Source: Prevotella sp.
Lineage (GTDB): Bacteria; Bacteroidota; Bacteroidia; Bacteroidales; Bacteroidaceae
Length of the DNA stretch: 13,361 nt
Reading direction: 5' to 3'
Assembly: GCA_022732315.1 (NCBI GenBank)
Contig: JAIJUV010000062.1
Location: forward strand, 1-13,361
Below the pieces are notes generated by a model that had not been told where the DNA came from, made no database searches, and saw nothing but the letters and a program-made list of their open reading frames with translations. Of the stretch, positions 7,487 through 13,361 are shown one piece after another. A program made the position numbers and the translations under genes. Position 1 is the stretch's first letter; each line of letters begins with the position of its first letter.

Positions 7487-8221
7487 ATGAGATATTTTAT
7501 ATTCTTTGGTTACGACGGAACCAATTATCACGGCTGGCAGATTCAGCCCAACGCCAATTCGGTGCAGCAGGAACTGCAGCGCGCCCTCTCCATCCTTCTC
7601 AGAAAAGAGATAGAGGTGGTGGGAGCTGGAAGAACAGATACCGGGGTGCACGCCCGAAACATGGCAGCGCATTTTGACTTCGAAAGACTCCCGATGGAAG
7701 CTGACCAGCTGGTGTATCGTCTGAACAGAATTCTGCCACGCGACATCGCCGTCTATGAAGTTCGGGAAGTAGATGCCGAGATGCATGCCCGCTTCTCAGC
7801 CACCTCGCGTACCTATCATTATTATATCCATACGCGCAAGGACCCCTTCGAGCGCCACTATTCGCTGCAGATGAACTACCCGCTGGATTTCGAAAAGATG
7901 AACCAGGCGGCGCAGCATTTCCTGCACCACGAAGACTATGCGGCTTTCTGCAAGGCGGGCGGTGACAACAAGACCACCATCTGCCACGTTTCCGCAGCCC
8001 GATGGGTACAGACCTCGCCTACCACCTGGTATTTCGAGATCACCGCCAACCGCTTTCTCCGTAACATGGTAAGAGCCGTGGTGGGAACGCTCATCGATGT
8101 GGGCAGGGGCAAGATTACGATGGATCAGTTTCTCGACATCCTGCACAATGGCAGCCGCAGCGATGCAGGCGAAAGCATGCCAGGCAACGCACTGTTCCTG
8201 GAAGACGTGGGGTATAATTAA
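7487..8221 (+). CDS. truA: tRNA pseudouridine(38-40) synthase
   Basis: TruA converts uridines 38, 39 and 40 in the tRNA anticodon stem-loop to pseudouridine. The 244-residue protein shows the family's ferredoxin-like halves. It opens with RYFIFFGYDGTNYHGWQ, continues with NSVQQELQRAL (24-34), and carries the catalytic motif GAGRTDTGVHA with D51 as the nucleophilic aspartate. Later family blocks are SATSRTYHYYIH (about 104-115) and NRFLRNMVRAVVGTLIDVGRG in the second half. It is somewhat shorter than E. coli TruA (270), as is common in Bacteroidota. The ATG at 7487 gives the conserved N-terminus and sits 25 nt after the -7 box. The permease gene follows after 46 bp on the same strand with no obvious promoter in between, so the two may be co-transcribed. 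Confidence 0.97.
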   Translation: MRYFIFFGYDGTNYHGWQIQPNANSVQQELQRALSILLRKEIEVVGAGRTDTGVHARNMAAHFDFERLPMEADQLVYRLNRILPRDIAVYEVREVDAEMHARFSATSRTYHYYIHTRKDPFERHYSLQMNYPLDFEKMNQAAQHFLHHEDYAAFCKAGGDNKTTICHVSAARWVQTSPTTWYFEITANRFLRNMVRAVVGTLIDVGRGKITMDQFLDILHNGSRSDAGESMPGNALFLEDVGYN

Positions 8222-8267
8222 AACAATACACGGTTTAAATTAAAACAATAAATATAAAACAACTACT

Positions 8268-9185
8268 ATGTGGTTAGTATTAGCATTTCTCTCAGCAGCG
8301 CTGCTGGGATTCTATGATGCCTTCAAGAAGAAGGCGCTTTCAGGTAACGCAGTGATTCCCGTGCTCTTTCTGAACACGCTCTTCTCATCGCTCATCTTCC
8401 TGCCGTTCATCATCTTGAGCTATACAGGAAATTCGCTAGATGGAACCATGTTCCATGTGGCTGAAGGTGGATGGGAAGTTCACAAGTACATCGTGCTCAA
8501 GAGTTTCATCGTATTGAGCAGTTGGATTTTCGGTTATTTCGGCATGAAGCATCTGCCCCTCACCATCGTGGGACCTATCAATGCCACCCGCCCCGTGATG
8601 ACACTCGTGGGCGCCCTGCTGGTCTATGGCGAGGTGCTCAACTTCTACCAGTGGATTGGTGTCATCCTTGCCGTCATCTCCTTTGCCATGCTTTCGCGCA
8701 GCGGCAAGAAGGAGGGCATCGACTTCAAGCACAACAAGTGGATCTACTTCATCGTGCTGGCTGCCGTGCTCGGAGCGGTGAGCGGACTCTACGATAAGTA
8801 TCTGATGGCTCCACCCGAGAATGGCGGTGTGGGACTGGACAGAATGATAGTCCAGAGCTGGTACAACATCTACCAGTGCTTCCTCATGGGTGCGATGCTC
8901 TTGATGATATGGTGGCCTACCAAGAAGAACTCCACCCCATTCCATTGGCACTGGAGCATCATCTTCATCAGCATTTTCCTTTCGGCAGCCGATTTCGTTT
9001 ATTTCTACGCATTGAGTCTGCCGGGTGCCATGATCAGCATCGTGAGCATGATTCGTCGTGGTTCGGTCATCGTCAGCTTCCTCTTCGGAGCCGCCATCTT
9101 CCACGAGAAGAACCTCAAGGCGAAGTTCATAGACCTTCTCCTCGTATTGCTCGGAATGCTCTTCCTCTATTTCGGAACGAAGTAA
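8268..9185 (+). CDS. EamA/DMT-superfamily permease
   Basis: This 305-residue inner-membrane protein has the two-fold repeat of the drug/metabolite transporter superfamily: EamA-like halves at about 1-144 and 156-303, giving roughly ten hydrophobic helices (for example 2-19, 29-50, 74-93, 97-119, 125-143, 157-176, 195-214, 229-250, 254-276 and 285-303). The block LPLTIVGPINATRPVMTLVG (97-116) and the GEVLNFYQWIGVILAVISFA stretch (121-140) are typical of EamA helices 4-5. The equivalent block in the second half is LPGAMISIVSMIRRGSVIVS, then FHEKNLKAKFIDLLLVLLG. The substrate cannot be read from sequence; relatives export amino acids, nucleotides or other metabolites. It lies 46 bp after truA and its stop codon is only 12 bp before a dense palindromic repeat array, which probably ends its transcript. 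Confidence 0.9.
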   Translation: MWLVLAFLSAALLGFYDAFKKKALSGNAVIPVLFLNTLFSSLIFLPFIILSYTGNSLDGTMFHVAEGGWEVHKYIVLKSFIVLSSWIFGYFGMKHLPLTIVGPINATRPVMTLVGALLVYGEVLNFYQWIGVILAVISFAMLSRSGKKEGIDFKHNKWIYFIVLAAVLGAVSGLYDKYLMAPPENGGVGLDRMIVQSWYNIYQCFLMGAMLLMIWWPTKKNSTPFHWHWSIIFISIFLSAADFVYFYALSLPGAMISIVSMIRRGSVIVSFLFGAAIFHEKNLKAKFIDLLLVLLGMLFLYFGTK

Positions 9186-9196
9186 AAGCTCTATGC

Positions 9197-9422
9197 CAGC
9201 ACGCCCTGTAAGGGCAGAAGCTCCAGAAGCAGCACGCCCTGAAAGGGCAGAAGCTCCTAGCCCAGGGCAACACCCTGGGTTAGACCCAGCAAACAACAAA
9301 GTCGCCCTGAAAGGGCAAAAGCTTCTGATGTGAATGCTTTTGCCCTTTCAGGGCGACTTTCTATATATACCTTATACCCAGGGTGCTACCCTGGGCTAGG
9401 AGCTTCTGCCCTTACAGGGCGT
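9197..9422. repeat. Nested palindromic intergenic repeat array (REP/MITE-like)
   Basis: The convergent gap between the permease and the M13 peptidase is built from repeats. A 28-bp unit (CAGCACGCCC...GAAGCTCC) occurs twice in direct orientation, at 9197-9224 and 9230-9257, with one mismatch and a 33-bp period. A 47-bp arm (9234-9280) has an inverted partner at 9376-9422, matching at 44 of 47 positions. Between them is a perfect 25-bp inverted repeat, 9298-9322 with 9336-9360, around a 13-nt loop. Smaller hairpins lie inside the arms: CCCAGGG/CCCTGGG at 9261-9279, CCCAGGGT/ACCCTGGG at 9377-9395, and GCCCTGAAAGGGC at 9236-9248. No coding frame or target-site duplication is evident. It resembles interspersed palindromic units seen in Bacteroidota genomes (from memory, unverified), and probably also blocks read-through from both sides. 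Confidence 0.9.
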
Positions 9423-9452
9423 GTGGGGGGATGCCTTACCCCACATGTTTTT
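9422..9452 (+). terminator. Rho-independent terminator for the truA-permease unit
   Basis: A 7-bp stem (TGTGGGG 9422-9428 with CCCCACA 9439-9445) is followed by TGTTTTT (9446-9452). The orientation fits transcripts coming from the plus-strand permease gene. The T-tract overlaps the stop codon of the minus-strand M13 gene. Confidence 0.55.
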
Positions 9453-11478
9453 ACCAGATATGCGCACGCTTGTTCTTTGGAACAAAGAGCTTGTCGCCCT
9501 TCTTGATGTTGAATGCCTTATACCATGAATCCACCATTGGCAGGGCACCGTTTACACGAGCCTCGTTTGGTGAGTGAACATCCACGGTCATCAAGTACTG
9601 CAAGTACTCAGGACGGGCGTTGCCAGCCCATACGCGAGCCCATGCCAGGAAGAAACGCTGCTCAGGAGTGAAACCGTCCTTTACGCCCAACTTCTCTGTC
9701 TTCATCACATTCTGAAGCGCACGGAAGGCGATGTTCAAACCACCGTTGTCGCCGATGTTCTCACCCAAGGTCATCTGGCCGTTCACCTTCTTGCCAGCCA
9801 ACTCAATCTTGTTGAAGTGGTCTACCAGAATCTTGGTGCGCGCCTCGAAGTTCTTCTTGTCGGCTGCTGTCCACCAGTTGTGCTGGTTGCCGGTCTTGTC
9901 AAACTGGCTGCCCTGGTCGTCGAAACCATGGCTCATCTCATGACCAATTACGCCACCGATACCGCCATAGTTCATCGCATCATCGGCTGTTGGGTCGAAG
10001 AATGGAGGCTGCAGAATGGCAGCAGGGAAGCAGATCTCGTTGGTTGTAGGGTTGTAGTAGGCGTTGATGGTCTGAGGAGTCATACCCCACTCCATCTTGT
10101 CCACTGGCTTGTTCACCTTGCGGGCGATGGCATCCTTGGCAAAGAACTCAGAGATGTTGCCCATGTTCTCGTAGAGCGAAAGACTGTCATCTACCTGCAA
10201 ACCGCTATAGTCCTTCCACTTGTCAGGATAACCAATCTTGATGATGAAGTTCTCCAGCTTGTCCTTAGCCTGCGCCTTGGTAGCCGCACTCATCCAGGTA
10301 GCCTCGTCGATGCGCTGAGCCAGGGCTGTCTGAAGATTGTGAACCAGGTCGAGCATACGCTTCTTGCTGCTCTCAGGGAAGTACTTCTCTACGTAAATCT
10401 TACCGATAGCCTCGCCCAAAATGCCGCTTACGGTACCTACGGCACGCTTCCAGCGAGGACGGTCCTGCTGAACACCGCTCATCACCTTGCTCAACTCGAA
10501 GGCTACGGCACGGAAATCATCGCTCAACACACTGGTAGCACCAGCGATAACCTTGATTTCGGCGTATGTCTTCAAATCATCCAGAGATGTCTCGGCAAGC
10601 ACCTTCTCCACCTCGTGGATTGGCTCAGGCTGACCTACGCAGATTTCCTTGAAGGCAGGGAAACCGGATGCCAGGAACACGTTACCCCAGTCGATGCCAG
10701 GATAGTCGGTAACCAGCTGGTTGTAAGTCATCTTATGATAGTTCTTGTCGATGTTGCGCAGCTCCACCTGGCTGTAGCTAGCCTTGGCGATGCGGGTCTC
10801 GATGGCCATCACTGCCTCCATCTTCTTCTGTGCGGTAGCCTCGTCGTTGCCCACCATCTGGAAGAGCTTCTTCATGTAAGCCTTGTAAGCCTCACGAATC
10901 TTCTTGGTCTGGTCGTCGTCGTTCACATAGTAGTCGCGAACACCCAGTCCGATGCCGCCCTGACCCACCTGAACGATGTTGTTGGCTGCATCACGAAGGT
11001 CTGCATCTACGCCGATACCAAACATCATGGTACCCTCGCCACGGAAGTCGAGCTGAGCGGTAGCCAACTGATACTCACGGCGATTCTTGATAGCTGCGAT
11101 GCGGTCGAGAGTTGGCTTGATAGGCGCCCATCCCTCCTTGTTCAGGCGCACGCTGTCCATGCGGAGGTTGTAGAGAGAACCGATCTTCTGGCCCAGCGAA
11201 CCCTTCTGCTGTGGCTTGGAAGCATATTCCAGGATGATGTCCTGAATGCGCTTCTGGTTCTGCTCATAGAGGTCGGTGAAGGCACCGTTGTCGGTATGCT
11301 CGGCATCCAGCGGATTGTTCTTCATCCAGTTGCCTGCGGCATAGCGATAGAAATCAGTTCCTGGCTTGATGCTCAAGTCCATGTTGGCCTTGTCGATGCC
11401 AGAGCCCAACTTTTCCTGCTGGGCGAAAGCTGTTGTTGCGCTGAGCAACAAAGCTGCGAATAACACTTTTGTTTTCAT
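9451..11478 (-). CDS. Secreted M13-family zinc metallopeptidase (PepO/neprilysin-like)
   Basis: This 675-residue zinc endopeptidase of the neprilysin/PepO family cleaves oligopeptides. A signal peptide (1-19, ending TAFAQ) sends it out of the cytoplasm, probably to the periplasm. The M13 N-terminal domain spans about 35-415 and the catalytic domain about 470-675. Visible catalytic features are NAYY (472-475, substrate binding), the zinc motif HEMSH (H513, E514, H517) in GGVIGHEMSHGFDDQG, the third ligand and partner E573/D577 in GENIGDNGG, DVHSP (H635) followed by R641, and the conserved C-terminal Trp (RAHIW). All expected residues are present, so it should be active. It lies 24 bp downstream of the SSS symporter gene on the same strand with no intervening promoter motif, so the pair is probably an operon. 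Its 3' end abuts the repeat array. Confidence 0.96.
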   Translation of the reverse strand: MKTKVLFAALLLSATTAFAQQEKLGSGIDKANMDLSIKPGTDFYRYAAGNWMKNNPLDAEHTDNGAFTDLYEQNQKRIQDIILEYASKPQQKGSLGQKIGSLYNLRMDSVRLNKEGWAPIKPTLDRIAAIKNRREYQLATAQLDFRGEGTMMFGIGVDADLRDAANNIVQVGQGGIGLGVRDYYVNDDDQTKKIREAYKAYMKKLFQMVGNDEATAQKKMEAVMAIETRIAKASYSQVELRNIDKNYHKMTYNQLVTDYPGIDWGNVFLASGFPAFKEICVGQPEPIHEVEKVLAETSLDDLKTYAEIKVIAGATSVLSDDFRAVAFELSKVMSGVQQDRPRWKRAVGTVSGILGEAIGKIYVEKYFPESSKKRMLDLVHNLQTALAQRIDEATWMSAATKAQAKDKLENFIIKIGYPDKWKDYSGLQVDDSLSLYENMGNISEFFAKDAIARKVNKPVDKMEWGMTPQTINAYYNPTTNEICFPAAILQPPFFDPTADDAMNYGGIGGVIGHEMSHGFDDQGSQFDKTGNQHNWWTAADKKNFEARTKILVDHFNKIELAGKKVNGQMTLGENIGDNGGLNIAFRALQNVMKTEKLGVKDGFTPEQRFFLAWARVWAGNARPEYLQYLMTVDVHSPNEARVNGALPMVDSWYKAFNIKKGDKLFVPKNKRAHIW

Positions 11479-11502
11479 TATTGTTTAATTGAATTGAATA
11501 TT

Positions 11503-12918
11503 CTATTTTCTTATCAGGGCGAGACCGGCGAAGGTCAGGGCACCATTCAGCATCAGGAGCTCGTAGCCGAACTTATACCCCGTGAGCTGCGAGGTAAGGG
11601 TATCGATGGCGAAGCAGATCAGCGGACTCGCCACGCACACCCAGGGCGACCAGCGGTCGTTCACCTCACGCTTGGTGAGCAGACTGAAGGCAAACAACCC
11701 CAGCAGCGGACCGTAGGTGTAGGAGCAGAGGATATAGATGGCATCGATGACGCTGGTAGAGTTGATAGCCTTGAAGGCAATGATGAAGACCATGAAGACC
11801 ACAGCCACCAGCAGATGCATGCGCTTGCGCAGCTTCACGTCGTCCTTCCTGCCCAGAATATCCACGCAGAGACTCGTGGTGATGGCCGTGAGTGCCGAAT
11901 CGGCACTCGAAAAGCTCGCCGCCACGATGCCGATGGTAAACAGGATAACCACCAGGGTTCCCATCACGCCCGAAGCCGCAAACATCGGCAGCAGGTCGTC
12001 AGGAGCCTCAGGCAGCGCCACGCCCTGCTTCTGCGCCAGCATCATCAGCAGCACACCCAGACTCAGAAAGAGCAGATTGGCGGGCACAAAGGCGAAACCA
12101 TAGGTGCACACATCCTTCTGCGCCTCCCGCAGCGACTTGCAGGTAAGGTTCTTCTGCATCATGTCCTGATCCAGTCCCGTCATCACGATGACCACGAACA
12201 CGCCGCTCAGAAACTGTTTCCAGAAATTCTGCTTCGACACCCAGTCGTCGAATACGAAGATGCGCGAATGACTGTCGTGGGCTATCGCCTGGATGGCTTC
12301 CGCAGGCGTCATGCCCAGGGCAGCCACCACCTGATAGATGATGAGGATGAGAGCGGCAAACATGCAGGTGGTCTGGAAGGAATCCGTCCACACCAGGGTC
12401 TTGATGCCGCCCTTTCGGGTATAGAGCCAGATGAGCATCACCATCACGGGCACCGTAAGCCAGAAAGGAACGCCCACCCCGTCGAGCACGAAGCGCTGAA
12501 GCAGGATGCAGACCACGAAGAATCTCACCGCCGCCCCCGTCATCTTCGACAAGAGAAAGAACGAGGCGCCCGTCTTGTACGACCTTACGCCCAACCGCTG
12601 CTGCAGATAGCTGTAGATGGTGGTGAGGTTATACCGGTAGTAGATGGGGAGCAGGAGGAAACCTACGAGGAAATAGCCCACGATGAAGCCGAGGCACATC
12701 TGCAGATAGGTCATATCAGTCTTCATCACCATGCCGGGCACGCTGACGAAGGTGATGCCCGAGATGGAGGCTCCCACCATTCCGAAGGCTACCATATACC
12801 AGGGCGAACGCCTGTTGGCCCTATAAAATGTTTCGTTGCTGCTGGCTCTCCTTGCCGTGAGGTGACTGAACACCAGGAGCACGCAGAAGTAAGCCAGAAT
12901 TGTGACAATGATAATCAT
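11503..12918 (-). CDS. SSS-family sodium:solute symporter
   Basis: This 471-residue inner-membrane protein belongs to the sodium:solute symporter family (PutP/SGLT fold), which couples sodium entry to solute uptake. About 12-13 hydrophobic segments are visible. Family signatures include GASISGITFVSVPGMV (49-64), GGIKTLVWTDSFQ (170-182), GLDQDMMQKNL (248-258) and the sodium-site region AASFSSADSALTAITTS (333-349). The substrate is not clear; relatives carry amino acids, sugars, sialic acid or vitamins. The start at 12918 lies about 30 nt after a well-matched Bacteroidota promoter. The M13 peptidase gene follows after 24 bp, which hints that the pair handles peptide breakdown and uptake of a product, but this is inference; the transporter itself does not look like a known peptide carrier. 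Confidence 0.92.
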   Translation of the reverse strand: MIIIVTILAYFCVLLVFSHLTARRASSNETFYRANRRSPWYMVAFGMVGASISGITFVSVPGMVMKTDMTYLQMCLGFIVGYFLVGFLLLPIYYRYNLTTIYSYLQQRLGVRSYKTGASFFLLSKMTGAAVRFFVVCILLQRFVLDGVGVPFWLTVPVMVMLIWLYTRKGGIKTLVWTDSFQTTCMFAALILIIYQVVAALGMTPAEAIQAIAHDSHSRIFVFDDWVSKQNFWKQFLSGVFVVIVMTGLDQDMMQKNLTCKSLREAQKDVCTYGFAFVPANLLFLSLGVLLMMLAQKQGVALPEAPDDLLPMFAASGVMGTLVVILFTIGIVAASFSSADSALTAITTSLCVDILGRKDDVKLRKRMHLLVAVVFMVFIIAFKAINSTSVIDAIYILCSYTYGPLLGLFAFSLLTKREVNDRWSPWVCVASPLICFAIDTLTSQLTGYKFGYELLMLNGALTFAGLALIRK

Positions 12919-12946
12919 TTCTTCTCTTATATCTTAAATTCCGCTA

Positions 12947-12977
12947 CAAAGGTACTGCATTTTAGGCAAATAACAAA
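12947..12977 (-). promoter_or_regulatory. Promoter of the symporter-M13 operon, Bacteroidota type
   Basis: On the minus strand TTTG (complement of 12974-12977) is followed by exactly 19 nt and then TACCTTTG (complement of 12947-12954), a full match to TTTG-N19-TAnnTTTG. Transcription would start near 12940, leaving a leader of about 20 nt before the ATG at 12918. Confidence 0.8.
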
Positions 12978-13058
12978 ATTTTTCGGCCTACTTAACAAAG
13001 AAATAACATAAAAGCGAAGAAAGATAAGATAACGGGAGAAAAAAGATAAGACGTGAAT

Positions 13059-13116
13059 CTGAGGGGGATAAAGGAATACTGAGGGGGTATAAGGGTACTG
13101 AAGGGGTATAAAAACA
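13059..13116. repeat. Three degenerate 19-20-bp G-rich tandem repeats
   Basis: Units start at 13059, 13079 and 13098 and share the pattern CTGAGGGGGTATAAGGGTA with several substitutions (unit 3 begins CTGAAGGGGTATAA). They give the plus strand four G-runs of three or more bases (13063-13067, 13083-13087, 13093-13095, 13103-13106). No open frame runs through with a sensible start. They lie between the tRNA terminator and the symporter promoter. Confidence 0.65.
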
Positions 13117-13147
13117 GAAAACCTCCGAGAATCACTTCTCAGAGGTT
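13110..13147 (-). terminator. Rho-independent terminator of the tRNA-Asp genes
   Basis: A 12-bp stem (13136-13147 with 13120-13131, one G-T wobble) around a 4-nt loop is followed on the minus strand by TTCTGTTTTT (complement of 13110-13119). It starts 4 nt after the downstream tRNA and has the classic form of an intrinsic terminator. Confidence 0.88.
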
Positions 13148-13151
13148 TCAG

Positions 13152-13225
13152 CGGTGCGTACGAGACTCGAACTCGTGACCTCCTGCGTGACAGGCAGGCA
13201 TTCTAACCAACTGAACTAACGCACC
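13152..13225 (-). tRNA. tRNA-Asp(GTC), second copy in transcription order, CCA not encoded
   Basis: The minus strand folds into a full 74-nt cloverleaf: 7-bp acceptor stem GGTGCGT/ACGCACC, D arm, 5-bp anticodon stem CCTGC/GCAGG with loop CTGTCAC (anticodon GTC), and T arm ACGAG/CTCGT with loop TTCGAGT. The discriminator base is G (13152), the identity base for tRNA-Asp. The three bases after it read CTG, so CCA must be added enzymatically. The terminator follows directly. Confidence 0.96.
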
Positions 13226-13260
13226 AGATTTTTCATTATGGAGGAGTCAAATTAAAAAGT

Positions 13261-13337
13261 TGGCGGTGCGTACGAGACTCGAACTCGTGACCTCCTGCGT
13301 GACAGGCAGGCATTCTAACCAACTGAACTAACGCACC
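13261..13337 (-). tRNA. tRNA-Asp(GTC), first copy in transcription order, CCA encoded
   Basis: The 74-nt body (13264-13337) is identical to the downstream copy, with anticodon GTC and discriminator G. Here the bases after the discriminator spell CCA (complement of 13261-13263), so the 3' end is gene-encoded. The two genes are separated by about 35 nt and are probably one transcript ending at the shared terminator. The promoter is not convincingly visible in the 24 nt left before the window ends. Confidence 0.96.
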
Positions 13338-13361
13338 AAATTAAGTTTATTTCTTAATTGC

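Noticed and set aside
8436..9299. A 287-codon minus-strand frame opposite the permease, reaching into the repeat array
   Set aside because: It is antisense to a clear EamA permease, with an acidic/His-rich composition typical of a shadow; its N-terminus would be made of the palindromic repeats.
9197..9422. CRISPR array
   Set aside because: There are only two direct units with a 5-nt gap between them, and the rest is inverted repeats; there are no regular unique spacers and no cas genes.
9574..11463. A 629-codon plus-strand frame opposite the M13 peptidase
   Set aside because: The minus-strand gene has a signal peptide and all M13 catalytic motifs; the opposite frame is Leu/Val/His-rich without domain features and is a reverse-complement shadow.
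11494..13011. A 505-codon plus-strand frame rich in His, Asp, Glu and Arg opposite the symporter
   Set aside because: Its composition is that of the reverse reading of hydrophobic membrane-protein codons, and it runs across the symporter promoter; not a real histidine-rich protein.
13226..13260. A separate promoter between the two tRNA-Asp genes (TTAATTTG on the minus strand)
   Set aside because: It has one mismatch to TAnnTTTG, and its -33 region would fall inside the upstream tRNA; co-transcription is simpler.
13339..13359. AT-rich palindrome AATTAAG/CTTAATT at the window edge
   Set aside because: A 7-bp arm of A and T with a 7-nt loop is easily found by chance, and the window ends before its context can be judged.

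Overview
The window looks like chromosomal DNA from a gut or oral Bacteroidales, most likely Prevotellaceae (Segatella/Prevotella-like). This is inferred from Bacteroidota-type promoters (TTTG, 19 nt, TAnnTTTG) in front of two of the genes, weak or absent Shine-Dalgarno sequences, a BspA-type leucine-rich-repeat region fused to a glycosidase, and the protein families present. No phage, transposase, CRISPR or known defence genes were seen. The genes are mostly ordinary core and carbohydrate-use genes. The most unusual DNA lies between the genes.

Layout. Positions 1-135 hold the 3' end of an unidentified plus-strand membrane protein. A hairpin at 212-241 separates it from a minus-strand block read from 7317 down to 248: dapA, then an AraC-family regulator 9 bp later, then uxaC (glucuronate isomerase) with its own apparent promoter, then a YihY/BrkB membrane protein, then a secreted LRR-GH20 beta-N-acetylhexosaminidase. 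dapA and truA (7487, plus strand) are transcribed divergently from a 169-bp gap with a -7 box on each strand. truA is followed by an EamA/DMT-type permease. This plus-strand pair converges on a minus-strand pair: an SSS-family sodium:solute symporter (promoter at 12947-12977) followed 24 bp later by a secreted M13 zinc metallopeptidase. The convergent junction (about 9197-9445) is filled by nested inverted and direct repeats. The right end carries two identical tandem tRNA-Asp(GTC) genes with a strong terminator, preceded on the plus strand by short degenerate G-rich tandem repeats.

How the genes may work together. uxaC opens glucuronate breakdown and the GH20 enzyme trims terminal N-acetylhexosamines from glycans, so that half suggests host- or diet-glycan use, although the genes need not form one pathway. 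The intergenic region between the AraC-family gene and uxaC carries repeated TTACGAT-type elements around the uxaC promoter and is a good candidate operator. The symporter-M13 pair is consistent with peptide or solute scavenging. I did not find a convincing previously undescribed multi-gene system. The best leads are the repeat array at 9197-9445, the uxaC operator repeats and the LRR-GH20 fusion.
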